NCBI RefSeq assembly: GCF_026248685.1
Contig: NZ_CP111036.1
Span: 1 to 64,000 of the forward strand
Length of the DNA stretch: 64,000 nucleotides
Reading direction: 5' to 3'
Origin: Haladaptatus caseinilyticus
Lineage (GTDB): Archaea > Halobacteriota > Halobacteria > Halobacteriales > Haladaptataceae
Position 1 is the stretch's first letter; each line of letters starts with the position of its first letter. The position numbers were made by a program, and so were the translations under genes. Below, piece after piece: positions 52,183 through 61,784 of the stretch. The notes beneath the pieces are model-generated. The model was not told the origin of the DNA. It did no database searches and worked only from the letters and a program-made list of their open reading frames with translations.

Positions 52183-52312
52183 AGGAGTGGGGGCGCTGGC
52201 GGTGGCTGTTGCGATGTTTGGAGTCGGTGACTCCCTGAGACATCGCTCACAAAAATGGAGGTCCCAGAGCTGCGAAAAACGCCGGTGAAAACCCGACCGC
52301 TTTCTGCCGCGT

Positions 52313-53569
52313 CTACGGCCAGTTGCCGGATTCCTCGTAGGCGTCGATGACGCGCTGGAGGGCGACGACGTAGGCCGCAGTGCGGAAGTTCGGCAGGTCG
52401 TGTTCCTCGTATGCGTTGGTCAGGTCGTCGAACGAGGAGACGATGATGCTTTCGAGTTCGTCGTTGACGCGCTCTTCGTCCCAGTAGAAGCGCTGGCGGT
52501 TCTGCACCCATTCGAAGTACGACACCGTCACGCCGCCCGCGTTGGCGAGGATGTCGGGAAAGACGTGCACGTCGCGCTCCGTGAGTACGTCGTCGGCATC
52601 GGGGGTGAGTGGACCGTTTGCGGCCTCCACGACGACATCCGCTTGTACCTCCTTCGCGAGGTCGCCGTCGATGGCGTTTTCGAGTGCCGCAGGCACGAGC
52701 AGATCGACGTCGAGCGTGAGCAGGTCTTCGTTGCTCATCTCCTCGCTCGCACCGGCGTAACCCGAAACGCTTCCGGTCTCGTTTTTGTGGTCTTTCACGT
52801 CGATGGCGTGAAGCCCGTCGTCGTTGTAGATCGCGCCGCTGGAGTCCGAAACGGCGACGATTTTCGCGCCGAGGTTTTCGAGGAGTTTCGCGGCGATCCA
52901 GCCGGCGTTTCCGTAGCCCTGTACGGCGACGCTCGCACCTTCCATCTCCTTGCCGAGGTAGTCGAACGCCTCGCGAGCGGTAAGCATGGTCGAGCGACCG
53001 GTCGCTTCGACGCGCCCCTCACTGCCGCCGGAGTCGAGCGCCTTGCCAGTGATGACGCCCGGAGCCGTGGTGTTTTCGAGCGTCTCGTAGGTGTCTTTGA
53101 TCCAGTTCATCTCGCGCTGACCGGTATTCACGTCCGGCGCGGGGATGTCCCGGTCCTCGCCGATGATGGGGCGGAGTTCCTTGGCGAACGACCGAGTGAT
53201 TCGTTCGAGTTCGTCCTCGCTATACTCGTCAGGGTCGATGACGATGCCACCCTTACCGCCACCGTACGGGATGTCTACGACGGCGGTTTTGTATACCATC
53301 CATCCGGAGAGCGCTTTCACTTCGTCACGGCTGACGTTCGGGTGGTACCGGATACCGCCTTTGTACGGGCCGCGGTCGCCGTTGAACTGTGAGCGGAACG
53401 CTTTGAACACCTCGATAGAACCGTCGTCCATCTCGACGGAGAGGTTCGTTTCGAGCACGCGCTCGGGGTGTTTGAGCCGTTCGAGAACGTCCGGGGACGC
53501 GTCGATGTATTCGGCCGCGTCATCGATTTGTTCCTGCAGACTCTCGAACGGATTCGCTTGTTCGGACAT
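52313..53569 (-). CDS. gdh: Glu/Leu/Phe/Val dehydrogenase family protein, copy 1
   Basis: Interconverts glutamate and 2-oxoglutarate with ammonia. The 418-residue cytosolic protein shows the substrate site [20 protein letters not shown], the catalytic lysine region [20 protein letters not shown], the loop [14 protein letters not shown] and the dinucleotide fold [20 protein letters not shown]. The closing region is [20 protein letters not shown]. Starts ATG at 53569 (MSEQANPFE). A second family member lies 1.6 kb away on the same strand. Cofactor preference is not readable. Confidence 0.95.
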   Translation of the reverse strand: MSEQANPFESLQEQIDDAAEYIDASPDVLERLKHPERVLETNLSVEMDDGSIEVFKAFRSQFNGDRGPYKGGIRYHPNVSRDEVKALSGWMVYKTAVVDIPYGGGKGGIVIDPDEYSEDELERITRSFAKELRPIIGEDRDIPAPDVNTGQREMNWIKDTYETLENTTAPGVITGKALDSGGSEGRVEATGRSTMLTAREAFDYLGKEMEGASVAVQGYGNAGWIAAKLLENLGAKIVAVSDSSGAIYNDDGLHAIDVKDHKNETGSVSGYAGASEEMSNEDLLTLDVDLLVPAALENAIDGDLAKEVQADVVVEAANGPLTPDADDVLTERDVHVFPDILANAGGVTVSYFEWVQNRQRFYWDEERVNDELESIIVSSFDDLTNAYEEHDLPNFRTAAYVVALQRVIDAYEESGNWP

Positions 53570-53637
53570 CGTCTGTCAATGACACCCACCCACTGTTAAG
53601 CATGGCGAAAATAGGATGAATTATTCCTAAATCGTGG

Positions 53638-54495
53638 TCACTGGTCTTGCTTCAAACCGACATCCGCATACTCCAGGATCCGTTCTGCCTGTGCGATGAG
53701 CGGCGCATCTATCATCTCCCCATCGACTCGGAAAACGCCGCGTCCGTCGTCGTCCGCCGCTGACTTCGCCGAGAGCACCTTCTCCGCCCATTCGACGCGT
53801 TCGGGGTCCGGCGTGAAGGCATCGTTGATGGGCGATACCTGTGCCGGGTGAATCGCCATCTTACCGTCGTAGCCGAGTTCGATAGCGAACTCGGTTTCTT
53901 CGGTCAACCCGTCCGTGTCCCCGAAATCGGTGAACACCGTGTCGATAGCATCCACATCGGTCGCGCTCGCGGCCAACACGACGTGTTCGCGGGCGTAGAG
54001 GACTTCCGTTCCCTCGTCGGTTCGGGTTGCGCCGATATCCGCCGAGAGATCTTCGGCGCCGAAAACGAGCGCGTCCGCCGCCGGTTCCGCGCCGATTTCG
54101 GCCGCGTTGAGTACGCCCCGTGCAGTTTCGACCAGTGCGAGAACTGGGACCGAACAGTCGTGCTCCGAGAGCAGGCGGGAGAGCGTTTCAACATCGTCCG
54201 CGGATTCCGTTTTCGGAAGCATCACCGAGTTGAGCATGTCCGCCCCCGCCGCGATTCCTCGGAGGTCGTCGTCGGCGGAGACTCCTGCCGGATTGACTCG
54301 AACACACAGTTCACAATCGGGGTCGAACGCTGGGTCGGTGAGAACCTCACGAATCGCCTCGCGTGCCTCGTCTTTCCGTTCCGGTGCGACCGCGTCCTCT
54401 AAGTCGAATACGATTACGTCTGCCCCTGCTTCGGGCGCTTTGTGCATCATCTCCGGGCGATCGCCCGGCGTAAACATAACGCTTCGTCGTGGCAT
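53638..54495 (-). CDS. HpcH/HpaI aldolase / CitE-like acyl-CoA lyase
   Basis: The 285-residue TIM-barrel protein of the CitE/malyl-CoA lyase group cleaves 3-hydroxyacyl-CoA such as methylmalyl- or citramalyl-CoA. Start ATG 54495, MPRRSVMFTPGDRPEMMHKA. Signature elements are DVIVFDLEDAVAPERKDEAR, RVNPAGVSADDDL, LALVETARGVLNAAEIGAEP, ALVFGAEDLSADIGATRTDE and KMAIHPAQVSPINDAFTPDP. The Glu and Asp of VETA and GAEDLSAD fit the magnesium site. Haloarchaeal members function in the methylaspartate cycle; sequence alone does not fix the substrate here. It sits between the two glutamate dehydrogenase genes. Confidence 0.9.
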   Translation of the reverse strand: MPRRSVMFTPGDRPEMMHKAPEAGADVIVFDLEDAVAPERKDEAREAIREVLTDPAFDPDCELCVRVNPAGVSADDDLRGIAAGADMLNSVMLPKTESADDVETLSRLLSEHDCSVPVLALVETARGVLNAAEIGAEPAADALVFGAEDLSADIGATRTDEGTEVLYAREHVVLAASATDVDAIDTVFTDFGDTDGLTEETEFAIELGYDGKMAIHPAQVSPINDAFTPDPERVEWAEKVLSAKSAADDDGRGVFRVDGEMIDAPLIAQAERILEYADVGLKQDQ

Positions 54496-54567
54496 ACGCG
54501 AGGCGACGCGGGGATGAGATTTCAACCCACCGGGAACAGTTATGTCGTTTTCCAACAATAGGGGTCC

Positions 54568-54768
54568 ATGGTTCGAAACACTGACAGTAGCAAACACGAC
54601 GAAAACGATGAACTGGCGGCCGTCGATGGGCGAAACATGGGTCTCGGCGTTGGGCTCGGTGTCGCCATCGGCACCGGAATCGGTGTCGCGATGGACAACC
54701 TGGCACTTGGAGTAGGGATGGGGATGGCTATCGGCATCGCAATCGGTACCGGATTGACGAACCGATGA
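54568..54768 (+). CDS. Glycine-zipper small membrane protein
   Basis: 66 residues: a hydrophilic N-terminus, MVRNTDSSKHDENDELAAVD, then a Gly-rich two-segment hydrophobic region, GLGVGLGVAIGTGIGVAMDN followed by ALGVGMGMAIGIAIGTG. Each segment could form a tightly packing membrane helix. I recall similar small haloarchaeal proteins, function unknown. A related frame follows immediately (54831-55031). Confidence 0.65.
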   Translation: MVRNTDSSKHDENDELAAVDGRNMGLGVGLGVAIGTGIGVAMDNLALGVGMGMAIGIAIGTGLTNR

Positions 54769-54830
54769 TACCAGCGGATTTCCGTAACGCACTGAGAACA
54801 GTTACCATTGATCGCCCCCAGTACTGAACT

Positions 54831-55031
54831 ATGGTCCGAACTGCAGACACGAACGATTACAGCACCGATGACGGAAAAAACGACGCCTGAACGTGGAGGG
54901 GTGGCTGGATGGGTCTCGGCATCGGGCTCGGTGTCACGATCGGTCTGCTGATGGATAATCTCGCGGTGGGAGTGGCGCTCGGCGCCGTATTCGGTGTCGC
55001 GTTCGAGACTGGCCAGTCGAAACGCGAGTAA
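54831..55031 (+). pseudogene. Second, interrupted copy of the glycine-zipper protein
   Basis: ATG 54831 opens MVRTADTNDYSTDDGKNDA and then meets an in-frame TGA at 54888-54890. The same frame resumes 18 bases later at ATG 54909 with MGLGIGLGVTIGLLMDNLAV and runs to TAA at 55031. The two parts align with the intact 66-residue neighbour, so this is a tandem paralogue broken by a stop. The second part might still be made from its own ATG. Confidence 0.6.
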
Positions 55032-55152
55032 ATCCGACAGCGAGGCGGATAGTGAGTCGTACTGTGCCTGTTAGTCGGGGTCCACTATGGAACGGGAGAA
55101 CAATCGGGTTGTTTTCCGCCGCAAGCCGATACGGCCCACCGCTGCAACCGTA

Positions 55153-56427
55153 CTATGGCCAGAGTCCGCGCGCCTGATGCGCTTCCGAGATACGTGAGAG
55201 GCCAACGATGTACGCCGCATCACGCCACGTCACGTCGCGCGTTTCCACTTCGGCGCGCACGTCGTTCCACGCGTTGAGCATCTCGGATTCGAGTTCATCG
55301 TTGACGCGTTCGAGCGACCACTGACGGCGATTGATGTCCTGCAGCCATTCGAAGTACGACACCGTCACGCCGCCCGCGTTGGCGAGGATGTCGGGAATAA
55401 CGTGGATGCCACGCTTTTCCATGATTTCGTCCGCGGTGGTCGTCGTCGGGCCGTTCGCTCCCTCGACGACGATGTCCGCTTTGACCTCGTGGGCATTCGA
55501 CTCGGTGAGAACGTTACCGATTGCCGCCGGGATGAGCACGTCCACGTCGAGTTCGAGGAGTTCATCGTTGGAGACCTTCTGCGGTGCGTCGTAGGTCGTG
55601 ACCGCTTCCGGCTGTTCTTCGTGCGTCGGGATGTCGTCGATATCCAACCCATCGGGGTCGTAAATCGCACCGTTCACGTCGGAGACTGCGACGACGTTTG
55701 CACCCCATTCGTGAAGCGAGAGTGCAGCGTTCGCGCCGACACTTCCGAACCCTTGAATGGCGATGGTCGTATCTTCGAGTGGGTAATCGTAGTACTCACA
55801 CGCTTCCCGTGCGATGATTGCGACCGAGCGTCCGGGGGACTCTTCGCGCCCGTAGGAGCCACCGACAACCGGCGGTTTGCCCGTGACGACACCGGGTTGG
55901 GTTTCCCCTTCCTGCATCGAGTAGGCGTCCATGAACCACGCCATCGTCTGCGCGTCGGTTCCCATGTCCGGTGCAGGAATGTCGCGCATCGGGCCGATGA
56001 AGTCGCGGAGTTCTTCGGCGAAGCGTCGCGTAAGTCGCTCCTTTTCCTCGGTGCTCAGCTCCTTCGGGTTCACGACGATTCCGCCTTTCGCGCCGCCGAA
56101 CGGGAGGTTCATGACGGCACACTTCCACGTCATCCACATCGAGAGACCGGTACATTCTTCTTCGGTCACTCCCGGGTGATATCGCATGCCACCCTTGAAC
56201 GGCCCGCGGACGCTATCGTGTTGCGCACGATAACCGGTGAAAATTTCCGTATCGCCGTCATCTCGCTTGAGCGGTACCGAAACTCGGTGGACTTGATCGG
56301 GATGTTTCAGCCGTTCGATGATTCCACGCTCGACGTCGAGGTGTGCCGCGGCGCGTTCGAGTTGCCGCCGCGCCGTCTCTGCCGCCGTCTCCGGTTCCTC
56401 TTCCTTCTGTTTCCCAGTTGCTGACAT
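55153..56427 (-). CDS. gdh: Glu/Leu/Phe/Val dehydrogenase family protein, copy 2
   Basis: 424-residue glutamate dehydrogenase-type protein from ATG 56427 ([20 protein letters not shown]). Conserved elements: [100 protein letters not shown]. It differs clearly from copy 1 (different N-terminus, FG instead of YG in the loop), so this is an old duplication rather than a recent one. One copy may work in assimilation and the other in catabolism. Confidence 0.95.
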   Translation of the reverse strand: MSATGKQKEEEPETAAETARRQLERAAAHLDVERGIIERLKHPDQVHRVSVPLKRDDGDTEIFTGYRAQHDSVRGPFKGGMRYHPGVTEEECTGLSMWMTWKCAVMNLPFGGAKGGIVVNPKELSTEEKERLTRRFAEELRDFIGPMRDIPAPDMGTDAQTMAWFMDAYSMQEGETQPGVVTGKPPVVGGSYGREESPGRSVAIIAREACEYYDYPLEDTTIAIQGFGSVGANAALSLHEWGANVVAVSDVNGAIYDPDGLDIDDIPTHEEQPEAVTTYDAPQKVSNDELLELDVDVLIPAAIGNVLTESNAHEVKADIVVEGANGPTTTTADEIMEKRGIHVIPDILANAGGVTVSYFEWLQDINRRQWSLERVNDELESEMLNAWNDVRAEVETRDVTWRDAAYIVGLSRISEAHQARGLWP

Positions 56428-56657
56428 GATGAGGGGGCCTCTGCGAGGTCTGACCGGCAATTCTTACCCGACCGAAGAAAGTCCTTACCATCCGAAGCCG
56501 AAGTGATACGCAATACCACGACAAGCGATGACAAAAATACGAACCGTACCGGTCCTTCGTCGAAAAATAAACAACGAGTTCGGGGACGGGATTAGAACGG
56601 CCGATATCGTGACGACGCGCGTGTAGGGACTGTTCTATGGGAGGGGCATCCGGTCAG

Positions 56658-58037
56658 CTATCGTGGGAAGGCGTACACCGTTCCGGTCACGTCACCGACA
56701 TAGACGCCGTGTCGTCCGACCGTCGGCGAGGCGACGAGTGAATCCTGTACGTGGTACTGCCACCGAACACGACCGTCAGCCCGGTCGAGCGCGAACACGA
56801 AGCCATCGTCGTTGGTAACGTACATCAGTTCGTTCGTAACGACCGGCGTTCCCCAAACACGAGCGCCGGTCTGGACGCGCCATCGGACGGTCCCTTCGCG
56901 GGCGTCCAACGCGTAGACGTTGCCATCGGCACACCCGACGTAGACGATGCCACCGACGACGACCGGAGACGACCAAACGCCCGCATCCAGGCGATGACGC
57001 CACTTCGTTTCCCCGGTCGTGGCATCGATAGCGTACACCCTGTCGCCATCGACGGTGCCGACGTAAGCCGTGTCATCGACGACTTCCGGCGCACCGGCGA
57101 TTGCGAGGGACGGGGCAAACCGGAACTGCTCCGTTCCGTCAGTGATATCGTGGGCGAAGAGACCACCGTCGAGACCGGTCGCGTACAGGGTGTTGCCAGC
57201 GATTCGAAGCGAGGTGAGTGCTCGTGCCGGACTGCGGAACGAAACCCGCTTGTCACCGGTCTGCGCATCGAGACCGAACACCTGTCCGTCTCGCGCCGCG
57301 ACGTAGAGGGTGTCCCCGAGGAGTGAGGGGGACACTTCGAGACCGGCGTTCGTTTCGAACCGCCACTCGCGTGCACCGCTTGCCGAGTCGAGCGCGAACA
57401 AGTTTCCGCTGCGGTCACCAACGTAGATTCGTCCGTCGTCGCCGACCTCGGGCGTTCCGACGGCGTTGGGCGCCTGAAACAGCCAGTTGCTCACGCCGTC
57501 TCGATGGTCGATGTCACAGACGAACCCGTTTTCGGTGCCGACGTACACCGACCCGTCTCGGACGATGGGTGCGGTTTCGACGGGGCCACCGACCTGTGCG
57601 TACCAGCGTGCATGAACCGTCTCTCCGTCGAGTTCGCCTTTTGGTGGTTTCCCGCCCGTCGCTGGCGTCGGAGTCGCGTCCGCTTCGAACGACCTCCCTT
57701 GCTCGTCCACGCCACCGTCTGGTGCGACTCGGTCCGACTTCGAGTCGCAGCCGCCGTCCGAGACGAACCGCTTCACGTCTTCGCGGGTCGCCGTCGTACC
57801 GTCGTTCGTTTCGGAACCCTCACGATGCATATCGTCGGTCGTCTCGGAACACTCGAACGACCATTCGACGCTCCGCGAAACTGTGGTGTCCCCTCGGGTG
57901 ACCACCTGGTCGAACTGAAATTCGCCGGTCGCACTCACGTCGATACCGTCGGTATTATCCTCGGATTCGAACGAATATCCTGTCGTATCGAACTCACGTC
58001 GATTCGCCGCCGAGTCTCGCGTGTTTTCGTCCTTCAT
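56658..58037 (-). CDS. PQQ-like beta-propeller repeat protein
   Basis: 459 residues. After a hydrophilic N-terminal part (about 1-140) come seven or eight PQQ/BamB-type blades, each with a stretch like GSVYVGTENGFVCDIDHRDG, GRIYVGDRSGNLFALDSASG, NTLYATGLDGGLFAHDITDG and GIVYVGCADGNVYALDAREG. No signal peptide or membrane helix is visible, so it may act as a cytosolic scaffold or be exported by an unrecognised route. Haloarchaea have many such proteins of unknown ligand. Start is the ATG at 58037. Confidence 0.85.
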   Translation of the reverse strand: MKDENTRDSAANRREFDTTGYSFESEDNTDGIDVSATGEFQFDQVVTRGDTTVSRSVEWSFECSETTDDMHREGSETNDGTTATREDVKRFVSDGGCDSKSDRVAPDGGVDEQGRSFEADATPTPATGGKPPKGELDGETVHARWYAQVGGPVETAPIVRDGSVYVGTENGFVCDIDHRDGVSNWLFQAPNAVGTPEVGDDGRIYVGDRSGNLFALDSASGAREWRFETNAGLEVSPSLLGDTLYVAARDGQVFGLDAQTGDKRVSFRSPARALTSLRIAGNTLYATGLDGGLFAHDITDGTEQFRFAPSLAIAGAPEVVDDTAYVGTVDGDRVYAIDATTGETKWRHRLDAGVWSSPVVVGGIVYVGCADGNVYALDAREGTVRWRVQTGARVWGTPVVTNELMYVTNDDGFVFALDRADGRVRWQYHVQDSLVASPTVGRHGVYVGDVTGTVYAFPR

Positions 58038-58203
58038 ATTTTTCTCCTGATCTGAAATTTTACTGACTGTCTCAATTTTCGGATACTGTCTACTTTGTTA
58101 TGGACCGCATACAGTCGCTCATCGCCGATGCAACAGTTGGAACGGTTGGAACAATCGGGGCCAGACCGACAGCATTTTTCCGGTACCGGATACAGATATC
58201 GTC

Positions 58204-58653
58204 ATGACGGGGCTCTATTACGAGGAGTTCGAAGTCGGTCAAATGATCTCACACGAGAAAGGCCGCACGATAAGCGAGAGCGACAATCAACAGTTTTGCG
58301 ACATGACGATGAACCAGCAACCGCTCCATCTGGATGCGGAGTTCGCCGGCGACACGCAGTTCGGCGAGCGACTGGTCAACGGACTCTACACGATGAGTCT
58401 CGCGGTCGGACTCTCGATTCCGGACACGACCGACGGAACCATCGTCGCAAACCTCTCCTACGATGATGTTTCACATCCGAAACCGGTGTTCCACGGCGAT
58501 ACGATCCACGCACAATCGACCATCACCGAAAAGCGCGAGACGAGCGACGGCGAGCGCGGCGTCGTTACGATGCACGTCGAAGTGTTCAATCAGGACGACG
58601 AACTCGTGTGTGAGTTCAAGCGCACGATTCTCTCGCTCAAGAAACCGGAATGA
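58204..58653 (+). CDS. MaoC-like hot-dog acyl-CoA hydratase
   Basis: 149-residue single hot-dog-fold protein, MTGLYYEEFEVGQMISHEKG at the start. It carries FCDMTMNQQPLHLDAEFA, a variant of the hydratase-2 motif in which the usual Asp-x-Asn-Pro is Asn-Gln-Gln-Pro. Other regions are NGLYTMSLAVGLSIPDTTDG and SHPKPVFHGDTIHAQSTITE. Relatives with the QPLH variant often occur beside CitE-like lyases in other organisms and hydrate mesaconyl- or itaconyl-type CoA esters (recollection). The nearby CitE-like gene at 53.6-54.5 kb would fit such a partnership; this is inference. Confidence 0.85.
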   Translation: MTGLYYEEFEVGQMISHEKGRTISESDNQQFCDMTMNQQPLHLDAEFAGDTQFGERLVNGLYTMSLAVGLSIPDTTDGTIVANLSYDDVSHPKPVFHGDTIHAQSTITEKRETSDGERGVVTMHVEVFNQDDELVCEFKRTILSLKKPE

Positions 58654-58662
58654 TTCCCCCGT

Positions 58663-59016
58663 TCAAAAGCTGACGAACAGGGAGAGGTTGACGAGTACGG
58701 CAATCGTCCACGGAAGCGCGAGTCCCGCAGGAACGAGCGCAACGTACTCCCGCGGGACGAACCGTCGGCAGATGACTCCAACCGTGAGCGAAAACGCCTT
58801 CAGTCCGACGAGCGCCACGAACCCAAACCGTGAGAGCGCACTGCGCGCGACGGGATTCGATTCAGTCAAACCGGCGTTCAAGCCGACGTACGTCGTCAGT
58901 AGGTCACCGACCAGGACGACGAACACGAATACCCACAGCAGTCGCTCGAACGTACCGAGGCCGGGAAGAATCGCGCGTCGAAGTCGCGTAGGTAACCGTC
59001 GTCGTCGGTAGCTCAT
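58663..59016 (-). CDS. DUF5658-like four-helix membrane protein
   Basis: 117 residues from ATG 59016. Hydrophobic segments include LLWVFVFVVLVGDLLTTYVG, FVALVGLKAFSLTVGVICRR and VPAGLALPWTIAVLVNLSLF, with the short motif GLTESNPVARSAL between. The ESNP element is characteristic of the DUF5658 family, which I recall from haloarchaea. Function unknown; nothing indicates export. Confidence 0.78.
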   Translation of the reverse strand: MSYRRRRLPTRLRRAILPGLGTFERLLWVFVFVVLVGDLLTTYVGLNAGLTESNPVARSALSRFGFVALVGLKAFSLTVGVICRRFVPREYVALVPAGLALPWTIAVLVNLSLFVSF

Positions 59017-59190
59017 GGGTGTATTACACACGCCCCGTTTTCACGTGGGCTATCGACAGCGACGGTAGAATGGGTCTTTATTATGAACTGGCTTGCAGTC
59101 GGTAAAGAACACCTTAAACCAGCTGAAACAGTCCTCCGTGAGACAGTTTGAAATCGGTTCTCGGAGAACCGATTCCGGTAACGGGCCGCG

Positions 59191-60894
59191 TTACAGGATC
59201 GTCCCGTGTTTTTTGTCCGGCAGACTCTTTTCCATGTCCGCGTAGAACTCGAATCGGTTTTCGAGTTCTTCGCGCAGGGTGCTCGGCGGAACGATATCGT
59301 CGATGACCATCTCGCTCGCCATGCGGTGAACGTCGATGTCCTCGCGATACTCCTCGCGAAGTTCCTGTTCACGTTGGGCGCGTTCCTCTTCGTCCTCGAT
59401 GGCGTTCAGTTTGTTCGCGTACACCGCGTTGATCGCGGCTTCGGGACCCATGATCCCGATTTCACCCGACGGAAGTCCGATGATGCTCTGTGGGTCGTAC
59501 GCCGGCCCGGACATGGCGTAGATGCCCGCACCGTAGGCTTTCCGAACGACGACGGACTGTTTTGGCACGGTCGAAGAGGAGGTGGCATAAATCATCTTCT
59601 TGCCTTTCTCCAGAATGGCGTCCTTCTCGACCTGCGACCCGGCCATGAACCCCGGCGTGTCACAGAGGTAGAGCAGCGAAACTTCGAACGCATCGCATTT
59701 CCAGATGAACTCTGCGGCCTTTTCCGCGGCGTCGGGGAAAATGGCGCCCGACCGCTGTGCCGGTTGATTCGCGACGATTCCGACCGGTCGGCCGTCGATT
59801 CGCGCGAACGCGGTGATGATTTCCCCGCCGTAGTCGGGACGGAGTTCGAAGTAGGAATCCGCATCCACCACGCGCTCTATCACGTCGGTCATGTCGTATG
59901 CCCGGTTCGGACTCTGTGGGATGACCTCGTCGATGCCTTCGGGGGATTTTTTCGGCGCTTTCGGTTCGCTTCGGGGTGGTTTCTCGTGCGCCTTGTTCGG
60001 GAGATACGTGATGAGGTCGGCGACGAGTTCGCGGGCGTGTTCCTCGTCGCGGGCGACGAGGTCGGCGCTGCCGGAGTGTTCGGCGTGCATCTTCGCACCT
60101 CCGAGGTCCTGCATGCTGATGTCTTCGCCGGTGACCATTTTCACCATCCGTGGGGAGGCGATTGCCATCGCGGACATCTCCTCGACCATGATCGTGAAGT
60201 CAGCGAAAACGGGAGTGTACGCCGCTCCCGCGATGCACGGTCCGTACAGGACACAGATCTGTGGGACGCGTCCGGAGAGCATCGAGTGGTTGTAGTAGTA
60301 TTTGCCGATGCCTTCCCGGTTGGCGAAGAAGCCGGTCTGCTGGTCGATCCGCCCCCCGGAGGAGTCCATCAAGTAGAGGACGGGATTGCCGCTCTGTAGA
60401 GCGCGCTGTTGCATGCGAAGGAATTTCTCGACGCCCTTCGCGGCCATGCTTCCTGCCTTGACCGTGAAGTCGTTCGCCATGAAGTGAACGTCCCGGCCTT
60501 CGAACTCAGCCGCACCGGTGAGGAGCCCATCCGCCGGAAGCGTATCCTCGGCGTCGAACTCGGCGAATCGGCCGTCCTCGAACTTGAGACCGTCCTCACC
60601 GAACCAGAGGTCGAGTCGGTCGCGGACGAACAGTTTCCCCTTCTCGGCGAGTCGTTCTTTGTACTTTTCCGGGCCACCTGCTTCGATGGCTTCGATTTCC
60701 TCCCATAGTTTGTTTTCGCGCTCCGTGGGTCCAAAATCGTCCTCCGGCGGTTCTTCGGATTCACTCCACGTAACGGTCGGCTCGTCTGCGTCGCCGACGT
60801 ACACGTTTACTTCGCTCCCGACATGCTGAGCGAGTGCGCTCGCGATGGCTGAGGCTTCCTCCTCGGTTGCCCCCGGACCGATGCGGACTTTCAT
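59191..60894 (-). CDS. Acyl-CoA (propionyl-CoA) carboxylase carboxyltransferase with N-terminal epsilon/PccX-like domain
   Basis: Transfers carboxyl from biotin to acyl-CoA, probably propionyl-CoA, giving methylmalonyl-CoA. 567 residues from ATG 60894. The first about 50 residues (MKVRIGPGATEEEASAIASA, then LAQHVGSEVNVYVGDADEPT) form a small extra domain unlike the carboxyltransferase and similar in flavour to actinobacterial epsilon or haloarchaeal PccX subunits. The crotonase-like N- and C-domains follow: YLMDSSGGRIDQQTGFFANR, YGPCIAGAAYTPVFADF, GIVANQPAQRSGAIFPDAAE, CDTPGFMAGSQVEKDAILEK. No biotin carboxylase gene is adjacent. It could alternatively accept acetyl-CoA. Confidence 0.88.
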   Translation of the reverse strand: MKVRIGPGATEEEASAIASALAQHVGSEVNVYVGDADEPTVTWSESEEPPEDDFGPTERENKLWEEIEAIEAGGPEKYKERLAEKGKLFVRDRLDLWFGEDGLKFEDGRFAEFDAEDTLPADGLLTGAAEFEGRDVHFMANDFTVKAGSMAAKGVEKFLRMQQRALQSGNPVLYLMDSSGGRIDQQTGFFANREGIGKYYYNHSMLSGRVPQICVLYGPCIAGAAYTPVFADFTIMVEEMSAMAIASPRMVKMVTGEDISMQDLGGAKMHAEHSGSADLVARDEEHARELVADLITYLPNKAHEKPPRSEPKAPKKSPEGIDEVIPQSPNRAYDMTDVIERVVDADSYFELRPDYGGEIITAFARIDGRPVGIVANQPAQRSGAIFPDAAEKAAEFIWKCDAFEVSLLYLCDTPGFMAGSQVEKDAILEKGKKMIYATSSSTVPKQSVVVRKAYGAGIYAMSGPAYDPQSIIGLPSGEIGIMGPEAAINAVYANKLNAIEDEEERAQREQELREEYREDIDVHRMASEMVIDDIVPPSTLREELENRFEFYADMEKSLPDKKHGTIL

Positions 60895-61038
60895 GTTTGC
60901 GTGTCCGTGGGGTGATTTCAAACCATTTTCCCTTTCGCACGCGGCAAAACTTTCGACTGCGAATCGCACTCGCAACGAGCATCATCTCGGAGAGTTCAGA
61001 AGCGTCTTCAGGGGGTCGGGACGGACCCTGGTTACCGG

Positions 61039-61461
61039 CTATCGTTCGGGCAGTTCCATTGCGGCAACGTGCTCGGCGTACTCTTCGAGGACCGGCTGTC
61101 CCCAGTACCGAACCGATTCGCTACGCGCGTCGTAGTCGATGATGTTGACGTCATCGAGTTTCGGCAGGTGTGTATGGTGAAGGGATGCTTCGACACGCCG
61201 TCGGTAATCGTCCGGGACGTCGGCGGCCATCGTTTCGGTCTCCCATGCGGCGACCTGTTCGACGAGATCCGATAGTGCCGCAAAGCCATCTGGTGTCGAT
61301 GAGAGATAATGGATGGCATATCGCCGTCGTTTCTCCGACAGCAGTTTGAAGATATCGTCGAAAGACGGCCTGCTCACTGCTGGTTCAGAACGGAGTACGT
61401 GGGGCGGGTCTGTAGATGGACGTTTCCCCGAGTCGTCCCGGTATGGTGACTCATTGCTCAT
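61039..61461 (-). CDS. Winged-helix protein of the DUF7344 type
   Basis: 140 residues from ATG 61461. After a polar N-terminus (about 1-30) comes DDIFKLLSEKRRRYAIHYLS, GFAALSDLVEQVAAWETETM and YRRRVEASLHHTHLPKLDDV, the helix-turn-helix arrangement of the haloarchaeal DUF7344 domain, ending with a wing-like segment (NIIDYDARSESVRYW). A DNA-binding transcription regulator is likely; target unknown. It is divergent from the repeat protein gene and could regulate it. Confidence 0.82.
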   Translation of the reverse strand: MSNESPYRDDSGKRPSTDPPHVLRSEPAVSRPSFDDIFKLLSEKRRRYAIHYLSSTPDGFAALSDLVEQVAAWETETMAADVPDDYRRRVEASLHHTHLPKLDDVNIIDYDARSESVRYWGQPVLEEYAEHVAAMELPER

Positions 61462-61784
61462 GCGACGCTCATCGGCAGTTGACCACCGTGGATAAAGAAT
61501 GGTGAATCTAGACACCTAGAAAGGTGGCAGTCGAAATGAACACGATGGCCAATAGGGTTTATTTCTAATAAATACATAGCCGATTATATTCGGGTTGGCC
61601 GTCGGCGGCTGAATCGAACGTCCACGGCGTGCGAAACGGTGATTACCACGACGGTTCGGTGCAGTTGCGAGCGGTATCCGAGGTTGGTTATCGGTAGTAC
61701 CACCACAACTGACCGCCATCGAAGGGAGAACGGAATTAACGGTGTCGAATGTTGAAACCTGAACGAAGCGTCTAATGGACGATT
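61462..61784. other. Intergenic region between the DUF7344 regulator and the repeat protein
   Basis: About 320 bases. It includes an AT-rich patch near 61555-61585 with a small symmetric TTTATT-TCT-AATAAA. This could be an operator or promoter part for either divergent gene. No gene is visible. Confidence 0.4.

Larger units (their letters stand above)
51696..52312. other. Gene-free, hairpin-rich region between halocyanin and glutamate dehydrogenase
   Basis: About 617 bases. The short frames in it have no recognisable family. The left 150 bases should hold the halocyanin promoter. From about 51870 to 52185 a chain of perfect inverted repeats occurs (listed separately), followed by a GC-rich stretch ending near 52240. 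Confidence 0.55.

Noticed and set aside
52400-53392. A 330-codon plus-strand frame.
   Set aside because: Antisense of the first glutamate dehydrogenase.
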